Assembly: GCA_958450365.1 (NCBI GenBank)
Contig: CAUEEP010000743.1
Location: 2,286,001 to 2,350,000 of the forward strand
From: Mesorhabditis belari
Lineage: Eukaryota > Nematoda > Chromadorea > Rhabditida > Rhabditidae
Direction of reading: 5' to 3'
DNA: 64,000 bases
A program made the translations under genes and the position numbers. The notes under the pieces are model-generated. The model made no database searches. It was not told the DNA's origin and was given only the letters and a program-made list of their open reading frames with translations. Shown here piece after piece: positions 1-15,406 of this stretch; the first letter of the stretch is position 1, and every line of letters begins with the position of its first letter.

Positions 1-37
1 AAAAAGGAGTCAAATCGAATTTGATTACAAATTTCAG

Positions 38-1655
38 TTATGAACGAGATTCTTTCGATCGTCCGGACGTTGGTCCAAACGGTTCATTTGGTGGTAGAAA
101 GCGAGGCAGTGATAAGGTTCAAAAAAATTCGATATGAATTTCGATATAAATTTCGTTTTTCTTTTTTCAGATAACTCACGAGCCCGTGATTTTCATTCAC
201 GCAAATGGTGATGCAGCACTGCATACACAGGTGAGAAGCGTTGAGTTTGAGATCAGTTTAAAAGTTTCGATCTTTTTTTTCATTGTTAAGCCATTTAGGC
301 ACCACTAGCCACGGGATGGAGCCGTTCAATTCAATATTTTCTTGAGCAAAATTACACAGGTAACTTTTGAGATGTGTAAATGAATGTTTAAATTTATTTT
401 TTTTTGCTTTAAGAATCGGAACTTTATGCAACAACATGGGGAGATGCTTGGGGCAGCGGTTCGATGCTCGATTCGTATTCCACAATGCACACTTGTCAGA
501 ATTTGATTTATCTTCGAAGGTGGTGTTTTTTTTTTAGAAAATTTGATTATCAATTAATTCTGTAATTATTACGCATTAACTTCTAGATTTATCGAAGCAG
601 TAATCGCCTATACAAAATCGCCAAAAGTTGACGTGATCGCTCATTCTGTCGGTGTCCCGTTGGCCAGGTTATAAGTCATAAAGTCAAAAAAAAAACACGA
701 GAAAAAATCTTTAGACGAGTATTGAAAGGTGGTAGTCTAATCGGTACCGATGGAAATTGCTCTCTTGGACCACCGCTTACCGCCAAAATTGACACATTCC
801 TCGGGATAGCCGGTCCAAATTACGGTATTTATTGGTTATTCGCTTTTGGAGAAGCAATTAAATGCAACTTTCTAGCAACATATTAATGTAACACAGCACT
901 TTTAGGTTTATGCGTGTGTCAATTGGCTCAAACAGTGCCCGCTTGGTGTAACGCTTTGGATGGTCTCTACCCAGGCTACACGTGTCAAGATCAGGTAAAT
1001 TGGGGAGAAAGAAAATGGCGGAGAAAGAAAAAAAAACGATGGCTTTAGTTATTATGCGGTTACCCATCGGGTTCATGTCAACAAGAGAACTATTCGGCTT
1101 TCCTTGAAAGACTCAACAACGATCCAACTCGAGAGGCCTCACATGTATATTCTATGTGGAGTGACGGTAAAATATTAAAAAAAGTCAAGATAAACCCCTA
1201 CACAAACAAAACCGGAAAGCATTTCCTAGAATCAATTCCCATCTTACCGAGCTCTTAAAAATATCGATAAAAGCATGACTTTCCTCAGATGCGGGGATTT
1301 ACACAAAGCAGCGCAAATCTTAAGCTAAAGTCGAGCGGCTCTAATCTTGGATTAGAGCTGCGTCTATTTAATTTTCTTTGATTTTCCGCTACGAAAAAAA
1401 AGGCAATTTTTGCTGAAAATGCCGTTTTAGTGGATGAGGTGCTACTGTTTCGGGGGATGACTTGGGGCAAGCCGACAGCCAGGATACCGGGGATGAATGG
1501 ACGGTAAATATAAAAATTAGTCATGATTTGTACTTCTATGTTTACCAAAAAGACACTCGTATTTAAGTTGGATCTCTGATCGAAACGGACACGTTGCAAT
1601 GAAGGATCTGACCGAATTACGCCAATTCGAAGCGGTCGTTCATCATTCGATTTAA
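38..1655 (+). CDS. Class 2 triacylglycerol lipase, LIPS-like (5' end outside window)
   Basis: Secreted alpha/beta-hydrolase that would cleave ester bonds of lipids. About nine exons can be read: 38-116, 171-230, 299-359, 414-519, 587-667, 715-824, 906-994, 1049-1166 and pieces after 1431. Visible motifs are ITHEPVIFIHANGD (oxyanion region), VDVIAHSVGVPLAR (nucleophile serine in AHSVG), several paired cysteines, a WGKPTARIPGMNG block and the catalytic-histidine region NGHVAMKDL shortly before the stop at 1653-1655. This order matches nematode lips genes of the lipase class 2 family. The N-terminus with the signal peptide lies before the window. The segment 1167-1430 was not resolved into exons. 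Family assignment is firm; substrate is unknown. Confidence 0.88.
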
Positions 1656-2071
1656 AACGTGCCTACAATATAACACCTACGAGTAAATAATTTTTATTGG
1701 CAAAATCAATCAACTTAATTAACCTTAATTGCAAGTCAAAGTCCGCACAAAACAAAATAGGTTATAATGATAAACATACAAAGTCACCGTAAAAAAAATG
1801 AGACCATTAAAACGTTATCCGTCTAGCTCCTCAAATCAAGAATATTGTAGATTAATTCGTAAAATAGACATGGGCTTTTTCTATAAAACATGGGATTGTC
1901 TCATTTTCTACAAAAGGTCGTATCGTATATCGTATATCGTAAAATAATTTTACAGCTCATTGAATACTTTGGAGAAATACATAAAAACCGCCAAATGACA
2001 GAATTGGGTATGCTATAAACTTGCACTCCCGGATATTTGGTAAAATTCATAACAGACAAAAAATCAAGTAT
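1656..2071. other. Gene-free spacer between convergent lipase and isw-1
   Basis: AT-rich 3' flank shared by two genes that converge tail to tail. It includes a short repeat of CGTATATCGTA near 1920-1945. I see no coding potential. Confidence 0.6.
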
Positions 2072-8627
<6,556 letters not shown>

Positions 8628-8670
8628 TCCTAAAAAATAAAATCATCAAGTTGAGTGTGAAATCGTACAA

Positions 8671-9055
8671 AAAAACTCGAAACTCGGTTGGGAGGGGCCA
8701 CTTTTGGCTTACTTTGTCGAATCTAGTGTTTTGAGCGGTCCGCGTCAATACTTTTCTTCTTTTTGAAGAAAGGGATATATGCTGAAGCGATTGGTGCCAA
8801 TTTAAAGACGTTTTTGATAATCCTATTCGATGATTTGCTCTGGGTTGTACTTTAACCACCGAACGTTATCTCAAAGCTGATTACACTTGAAAAGCTGCAA
8901 TACTAACTTGAAATATGTTGGAAACACTCTAAACACTCTAAATTAGCACCAACCGCTTCAGCATATATAATTAGCCCGGAATAGAAGAAAAGTATCGACG
9001 TGAACCACTCAAAACACTAGATTCGACGAAGCCAAGCCAAAAGTGACCCCACCCA
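8671..9055. repeat. Fold-back repeat upstream of isw-1
   Basis: Two arms of about 115 bp (8671-8790 and 8945-9055) are imperfect reverse complements, sharing CACTTTTGGCTT, TCGAATCTAGTGTTTTGAG and CTTTTCTTCT, around a spacer of about 155 bp. Likely a non-autonomous transposon remnant. Confidence 0.75.
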
Positions 9056-9084
9056 ACCACCAAAGCACCCGAAGTGGAAAGTGG

Positions 9085-9345
9085 TTTTTATTGAGAATAT
9101 AAAATTTAAAGCTCATGTGCTCATTTTCTAGCTTGACTATTTTTTAGTAAAAAGATAATAAATTAAGTTTTCAAGTAAGAGTAGACAAGGTGTTAGAAAA
9201 AGTCTAGCTTTGCGTCTGGGCGTTATTCGTAATCGTTTCCTTTCCAAACATTTTGGCGCGCTACAGTAAAGAAAATTTGGACTTTTGCCAACATGTGGAA
9301 TTTCATCGCTTTGAGAAATCCAACTTTCGATCAATCGAGTTCTTC
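9085..9345 (+). repeat. Dispersed 260-bp repeat, copy 1
   Basis: Near-identical to 22627-22885 in the same orientation (for example TTAAGTTTTCAAGTAAGAG and GCCAACATGTGGAATTTCAT in both). It has no terminal inverted repeats that I can see and no ORF conserved between copies. Short tracts have diverged by substitutions and a small indel. Confidence 0.8.
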
Positions 9346-10336
9346 ACTGTTTTACAGACAGAGTTTCTCGAAATGGGTAAGTAGTAGTATTTTCAAGAAC
9401 AAGATAAACTTTATAATGATTTACAAGAACTTTAAAGTCCGCTGTTGAGCAGTCGACAGCTTTTGTTGGGTCATAGATGTCCATGAGTCTTGGTTATCGA
9501 TTTCTTGCTTGTTACAGTAGACTAGCAAAAAGGGAATTGATATGGGATGTTTCAAGAATAAGATAATTTTGCTGGCTGGTAAGCTCGGCCAGCAAAATCC
9601 AAGTAAAGCTTATTTTAACATGGCTACACTTTCTTGAGCTGTACTTGAATCTGGCTTACTTGAAGTTAAAAGATCATGAGGGAAAAAGCTTACTTGGAGC
9701 TAAAATATCATGAAAAAAAAGAAGTTTGACTTTAGTTACTTCAAAATTCTCGACAAGCTAAGAAAGCGAACTTGACATAACCAAGCTGGTTAGACAGCTT
9801 TGTTCTTTAGCAACTATAAAGTTATAACTCAATGATTGATCATATTTTATAAAAGCTAGAAACTAGGTTAACCATAGCCAGACTTCATATTGTTGACTGA
9901 ACTATGTGAAATGGTCTCTAAACCAGTGATCATTTGTATTGATGAATATTTTCAGTCTCATTGTTGCACTTTTCTCAGCAGCCCAATTCACTTATCATGT
10001 AATAGTTTGGTGATCATTTTCGCCACCAAACCATATCGCGAGGCTCTCCTTGGGGTTTTCATAACAAAAACCACAACAACAGCACAATTAAAAATGATTT
10101 CAACTGTGAGAGAATCTTAAATTAATTGAAATTGTTATAAATGCTTTTATTTATTGTCCAACATTTAAATCAAACAACTACTCTATTCACTCAAACATTG
10201 AATCCAATCTGTTGCTGAATCCATGAACAATACAGAGAAGTGTCCACCAAGAAGGCTAAAGCAGGAAAAAGACTGTTGTATTTGGTGCATATCTTGAGAA
10301 GAACATCTAAATATCTTATATAGGACTGTATAGATA
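9346..10336. other. Gene-free tract
   Basis: AT-rich sequence with no exon-like structure that I trust. It holds a small perfect inverted repeat around 9570-9600 (ATTTTGCTGGC / GCCAGCAAAAT) and short internal duplications built from GCTTACTTGGAG-type units at 9655-9700. Confidence 0.5.
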
Positions 10337-11867
10337 AGCAACAAATTGTGTAACCATTTAAATTTGAGACACGTTAAGCTTTTATAAGTTTTATTACATA
10401 GATAAATCGGTACTTTTCTAATATCGGGGGAGCGAAAGGAAAATCGGGGGAGCAAATTTTGGCAGCGCTACATATGTCCTATATTATACAAACTACCGCC
10501 ATAAAATCCGCGAATTACCCGTTATTCTCACAACCTTTATATTAGATCACAAAAGTGACTTAAATATCTAACACCAAACCTACCTCTACCTTCCCTATCG
10601 GTCGCCTTCTCTTTTTGCCGAACGCTCCACAATCCCGAACGAACAAATGGCTACCTAAAAAATTATTCATTAATAGTATAATTGACCATAACAACGAAAG
10701 AAATGTAAACGAAGTAACCAAAACAAAAACCTTTCTAGCAATCACAAATTAACTGTAAAAAGGGATTGTATTCATTTCCGCCCCTGCGGGCCAAAAATCG
10801 ACGATGTCCTCCATGATCGACTCGAATGCATTCACTCCGGCAGACAAATTGCGATGCCACAATCCCTCAGCGATATACGAATCCACCATGATGCCGTGGG
10901 TGCCGTGTCGACGTATGTTCATGTCTTTAAACGGTTTCCAGATTCGCTCGATTGTTTGCGTGTGCACGGTCGGATTTGTCGAGTGGTTGACCCATGCAAA
11001 ATCGTAATTTGGGTCAGTGAGAAGCCCTTGGTATGCACGCCATCCATCAGAGATGATTCGAGTCCCCTTTACGATATGTTTTCGAATAGCTTCAAGCAGA
11101 ACCGGAGTCGTTCGGTTTGGCACAATAAAAGCGAAGCATTCCCTTGTTTCACGACACAGACCACCAAAAAGCCAACGTTCTGGCAGCATCCTACAGGCGT
11201 GGTTTTTGCGCTTTGCGATCAGCGATTCATCGATCTCCACGGTGAGTCCGGCACCACCGATCTTGTTAATCGAAAGCCTCTTGATTTTCCAAGCGCACAC
11301 TTGGCGGAGAAAGTAGTTCCACTCAACAACGGTGTCACCACTAATGCCGAGCTCCTGTTGACAGTATTTGATTGTCGTGAGTCCCTGGCCCCATAGATGA
11401 ATGAACTTTAAAATTGTGACGAACGGGAGCTTGCTTTGTTGCAAAAAGTTATCGACTCGAATTCCTCTTGAATGCTTGGGGACCTTTCGCCGTGCGCAAG
11501 TGTCACATACCCAGCGAAATAGATCTTTTCCCTTTGAGCGGATTTTCATCGATTCGCCACAGTTGCAAATCCACGACTGGATGACTCCTTTGGTGACGAA
11601 ATAATCGATTGCCCTCGATTCCTTGAACGCACAAATGTCGGAGAAGTGCATCGTCGTTAAAGTTTTAAAAAAAAACGTTGCAGTTAAAATACAGTCCCGG
11701 AAATGCATTTTTCGAGGGGGCAAAATTTGCTCGCCCCGATCTTCCTTCCGCTCCCCCGATAATCCTTCCGCTCCCCCGATATTAGAAAAGTACCGATTTA
11801 TCTATGTAATAAAACTTATAAAAGCTTAACGTGTCTCAAATTTAAATGGTTACACAATTTGTTGCTT
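10337..11867 (-). mobile_element. Merlin / IS1595-like DNA transposon
   Basis: A 1.5-kb element with long terminal inverted repeats: 10337-10460 and 11707-11867 match almost perfectly from AAGCAACAAATTGTG inward, past CGGTACTTTTCTAATATCGG. The right arm has one extra GGGGGAGCGGAAGG unit. It carries one uninterrupted transposase gene. I could not find a convincing 8-9 bp target duplication at the outer edges, so the exact ends are uncertain; the true transposon end may be the internal CGGTACTTTTC motif, which is shared with the element at 12262-12816. Confidence 0.82.
10749..11723 (-). CDS. Merlin/IS1595-family DDE transposase
   Basis: Cut-and-paste transposase acting on the inverted repeats that flank it. 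In the 324-residue frame, a zinc-ribbon-like set of cysteines (C53, C55, C73, C76) precedes a helical region, then the catalytic core: first Asp in VEIDESLIAKRKN (D165), second in IISDGWRAYQGL (D226), and Glu in HTQTIERIWKPFKD (E259). These match the ISXO2-like DDE domain. The frame is intact and intronless, which suggests recent activity. The biological start may be the internal Met at residue 25. The antisense frames in this interval are shadows. Confidence 0.9.
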   Translation of the reverse strand: MPPRKMHFRDCILTATFFFKTLTTMHFSDICAFKESRAIDYFVTKGVIQSWICNCGESMKIRSKGKDLFRWVCDTCARRKVPKHSRGIRVDNFLQQSKLPFVTILKFIHLWGQGLTTIKYCQQELGISGDTVVEWNYFLRQVCAWKIKRLSINKIGGAGLTVEIDESLIAKRKNHACRMLPERWLFGGLCRETRECFAFIVPNRTTPVLLEAIRKHIVKGTRIISDGWRAYQGLLTDPNYDFAWVNHSTNPTVHTQTIERIWKPFKDMNIRRHGTHGIMVDSYIAEGLWHRNLSAGVNAFESIMEDIVDFWPAGAEMNTIPFYS

Positions 11868-12261
11868 TAAGCCAACCATATAAACCTGGAGATACGAAAA
11901 GTATGGTTTCAAAAACGTTTTTTTATATTATTTCCTGTGAGCCAATACCGTTTTTCAGTTTGTTCGCGTGTCAATTTTCTACAATTCGTTCTCTAAACCA
12001 GTTTTGATTTCGTTGAAAGCAAATTTTGATAACCTATCTGAAAGAAGAATAATTTCTCTTTAAAAACTATACCTTACATAGTCAGATTGCTTTTGAAATT
12101 CTCGATTTTGAGAGCCTCAAACATTGTTGGGCGAGCTTAAAAATTGCGAGAGTTTAAGGGAGTTGAGTAAAACTTGATTGAAAAAAAACATTAAAAATGC
12201 ACTTCAAAAAACAAATTCCTCTTTAAAACAAACATATATAAAAGGTAAAAAATTGTGGAAT
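11868..12261. other. Gene-free spacer between two Merlin-like elements
   Basis: AT-rich; no ORF or repeat of note seen. Confidence 0.5.
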
Positions 12262-12362
12262 TTTCGGCTCTTTTCCGTTATATATCCGCAAAAATTTGCA
12301 TCCTTCCATGAAAATGAACAAGGAAAACCACAGAAAATTCATTCTTTTGCTATTTTCTGAAG

Positions 12363-12767
12363 GTGCTGTGGATTCATGTTTCGCCGACCGTTATACAGAT
12401 GGAGGAAGCCGGCTTTACCCCGGCTCAAGTACAGCCGGCTCAAGTACAGCCGGCTCAAGTACAGCCGGCTCAAGTACAGCCGGCTCAAGTACAGCCGGCT
12501 CAAGTCAACCACAAGTACAACTTCCTGAAACCGGATGACCCTGCCATTCAGACGCAGACGATCGAGCGTTTATGGGGATCTGCCAAATGGAGAAACAAGA
12601 AGCATGGCGGCACGGCACGTCATTTCCTATTGAGCTACCTCGCTGAATTCTGGTCCGACAAGAAGTGGGAAAGGACGATTTCTACGAATGAGTGTTGCAA
12701 CAAATTGCTACGGCATGGATTCCTCATTGATCTTATTTTGATGTTTATTTTTTTGATTATTAAATGA
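12363..12767 (+). pseudogene. Merlin-like transposase C-terminal fragment
   Basis: An open frame of 134 codons ends in AIQTQTIERLWGSAKWRNKKHGG, the block that carries the catalytic Glu and downstream helix of this transposase family. The zinc ribbon and both catalytic Asp blocks are absent. The frame's first half is an in-frame 15-bp tandem repeat rather than family sequence. It is distinct from the neighbouring intact transposase, so it is not a simple local copy. Confidence 0.75.
12416..12510 (+). repeat. 15-bp tandem repeat, six units
   Basis: The unit GGCTCAAGTACAGCC is repeated about six times without decay. It keeps the frame open and would encode a QVQPA repeat, joined to the transposase fragment. 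Confidence 0.9.
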
Positions 12768-12979
12768 TCAGGGGTTATTTTTGCGGATATATAACGGAAA
12801 AGTACCGAATTTTCTAAATTTGAATTCCATTTTGCTCTATCTCGACGAAGTTTTATTATAAAGACACGTCCATTAATGCGGACAGAACTTTTCAGCCACC
12901 CTGTATTTCCCTCTGGAATGTGGTGTCATTGACTTTTGAAAGATGACTGATGCAGTTTTCTCAAAGCCTACCTTTTCTC

Positions 12980-15376
12980 TTAGCTGTTTATTACTCGATT
13001 CACCCGAGCCGGTCCAATCATAGTAAAACGTCTGTCAAAGAGGCCTTTCGCCTTGCTGGGACTTGCCCAAGAGGTCTTGGCTGGACTTTCATCTTTTGTT
13101 GTTCGAGAAAGATTGATTTGCATCGAGATGAATTTTTGTACAAAGTTCACGTATGGTCTTGTTGTTAGCAATATCACTATTGGGTAGACAAAGCCAAAAG
13201 AGGTAAATAGAAACCAATAGCTGCAGTTGAAAGCTGAAAATCACAGGGTCTTTTGATTGAGGAAGAGGAATTCTCACCTAATGTGACACCGGGTGACTCG
13301 GTGAGAAAAGCAATAGTGAGAATGATCATAGTTAAACCGGCTGGGAATAAACAACCGGCCGCCTAAATGTTAATCACTTTTTTTATGTAAATCTGTTTTT
13401 TTCAAAATTAAAATTATATTAAAGGCTAAAGTAAACCTAAAACATTTTGAAGTACAAGTAATGATCTTAAAGCTCATTTTATTTTGTCTGTATTTGTTTT
13501 TACTTAATCCACATTTTGATTTTGGATCCAAATCTCAAAAAACAAACCTGAATGATCAGCAACCAGAAGGCAATCTTTTGCATTTTAAGCATTTTCTTCG
13601 ATTGATAGCTGGCAACTTTTTTGCTAAAGTGCAATAGGACAAAAGTAGCGCCGATGTAGAATACGAGAAGCCATAGATAGATTGATAGAATGAGAATGAC
13701 AAAGCCGATATCCAGGGCGGCCAGCGTCATCTTATAGGGCTGGACGATGACAGATGACGGGAGAAACGATGAGCTTTGATTCTGGAATCAAATCTTAGTT
13801 TCTGTTCATCAGAATACTGAGCCATTTCTAAGTTTACTATAAGAGTTGTCGGTTAAGGCTTTGTTTAAGGAGTAAGCCCGACTATTAGCTTAGCTTAGCT
13901 AGTAGAACTAGCGACGAGCAACTTTCTGCTCGTCGCTAGTTCTACTGGCTGAATTGCTTCTTTTCTCATACATTACAATTGTATGAAATAAAGAACTTAA
14001 GGGAAAGATGGAACTTAGGGAAAAGATGGAAAAGATTAAATGCTTAAACGAATCTATGATGAGTTGTTGATATTTGTTTTTCATTTTTCTTTAAATAAAT
14101 CCTATTATTTATAAAACGATCAGAAAGTTGCTCAATAACTTGATAAGAAACACGAAAATAGTTTATTGTTTTTCCCTTCAAAAGTTTCTTTTCTAGACAA
14201 AAGCTATTTCAATTTTGTTAGAAAATCGGCAAAAGTCTTCATGATTCATAAAAAGCATTTTTTTTTCTCTTACCAAAGTCGCAAGAAAATCGGCTGGTTC
14301 AGCTGTTCGATAGACTCCAGCCATAAAAATTGGAAATGGTGAGAACAATAATGGATGAAGAAATATTTTTCGGAACCACATATATTTCATTCTTTTCTCT
14401 CCATAGACGATCCCTCGGAAACGGTACTCGAAACAGAGAATTATCGATCGGGGACAATTCGTTCCGTTTAGAAAGAAAAACACCTAAGGTTTCACTGATC
14501 AAAAAAGCCAGAAATTTAATTCTAAACCAGTAGAGGCTTTAATGAAATAGAAGAACTGATTGAGCTGATCGTGGATATCGAGAAAAAGTAGAAAATTTTA
14601 TCGCCTTCTCGATAAAACGCGTAAATTGAGAAGAATACCATGGTTGCCAAGCTGAACATTCCACATGAAAACTGAAAGTTTTCTCTGCTGTGCAATGCTG
14701 TGCTATGGTAGATTTCAGCTTTCTTTAACTGGAAAAAGAACAAGAACATTACTGCGCTTTATGCTTTCGAAGGTTTCTATTTACCTCTTTTGGCTTTTCC
14801 TACCCAATAGTGGTATTGCTAACGACAAGACCATACGTGAACTTTATACAAAAATTAATCTCGATGCAAGTCAATGCTTCAAGCTTTCGAAGTTCCCCTT
14901 ATTTTGCTCTTCTATTTGGGCTGGCTAGAATAATCTTGGTTCGGAAATTATTCGATACAGACGAGCAGAACCTGTTTGGATTGGAAATTCTGAGTTGATG
15001 AACTTAAAAACCTTTAGGAGTCGGTCTAATAAAAAGAATTTGTTCTTGGATTCCTCATGAATTATAAACCCTAATTACTAGGCAAAGATCTCTGGTCAAA
15101 TTTTGTTAAAAACCCAGGTTCATTTCTGACTAGATCAATAGCATGAAATCTCAGAAATTAAACCTCAAAATCACTCACTAAACTGTCGAAAATATGTTTC
15201 CGATAGCCGATCATCTTTTTCGGTGTCGCTTTGAATGAAATGAAAATGACCGTCGATATGGAAATCAGTGTTAGCATTAGGAGAATAATCGACAGCTCGA
15301 TACGATAGATAATCGGATCAAAGCCGAGTGAATAAGGAATCTCCTTATTCATCGATAAAAATAAATTAGTTATCAA
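12980..15376 (-). CDS. Seven-transmembrane chemoreceptor, Srh-like
   Basis: Nematode G-protein-coupled chemosensory receptor at the sensory-neuron membrane. Six exons join in frame: 15164-15376, 14528-14671, 14274-14483, 13548-13781, 13278-13362 and 12980-13233 (about 379 residues). TM1 is in LSIILLMLTLISISTVIFIS, followed by the loop KATPKKMIGYRKHIFD. TM4 follows the FEYRFRGIVYGEKR block, TM5 is LDIGFVILILSIYLWLLVF, TM6 follows KMLKMQKIAFWLLIIQ, and TM7 is FTSFGFVYPIVILLTTRPY. The KMQK...IQ and C-terminal RPY features fit the Srh/Sri group. The start could also be the Met at 15352. The gene looks functional although its flank and intron 1 contain rearranged copies of its own exons. Ligand is unknown. 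Confidence 0.82.
13901..13946. repeat. Perfect 20-bp-stem hairpin in receptor intron 3
   Basis: AGTAGAACTAGCGACGAGCA (13901-13920) is the exact reverse complement of 13927-13946, with a six-base loop. Confidence 0.9.
14769..14890 (+). pseudogene. Inverted copy of a chemoreceptor TM7 exon in intron 1
   Basis: Read on the + strand it encodes FTSFGFSYPIVVLLTTRPY then VNFIQKLISMQVN, nearly the same as the TM7 exon of the host gene (13089-13233, minus strand). It lies antisense to the host gene inside its first intron, so it cannot be an alternative exon of the same transcript. No other receptor exon is seen beside it on that strand. Confidence 0.8.
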
Positions 15377-15406
15377 TAAATCTGTATGTGATATAAACTT
15401 GAGAAA
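15308..15406. repeat. Duplicated 5' end of the chemoreceptor gene, copy 1
   Basis: This piece of exon 1 and its upstream flank recurs at 15635-15723, which lacks about ten bases and has a few substitutions. The second copy is flanked on both sides by the direct repeat GATACACTGCTTAAAGTTTA (15610 and 15724). Confidence 0.85.

Larger units (their letters stand above)
12262..12816 (+). mobile_element. Truncated Merlin-like element
   Basis: Inverted ends at 12262-12292 and 12783-12816 share CTTTTCCGTTATATATCCGC. The outermost CGGTACTTTTC (right end, reverse strand) is the same motif as in the TIR of the intact element at 10337-11867. AATTTT directly abuts both ends and may be part of a target duplication. 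Inside is only the C-terminal part of a transposase. Confidence 0.7.

Noticed and set aside
10804..11604. Long + strand open frames of up to 180 codons
   Set aside because: They lie antisense to the intact Merlin-like transposase and have no motif; they are shadows of its codon use.
14810..14998. A + strand chemoreceptor gene
   Set aside because: Only the TM7 exon is present on this strand; other receptor exons here all belong to the minus-strand gene.
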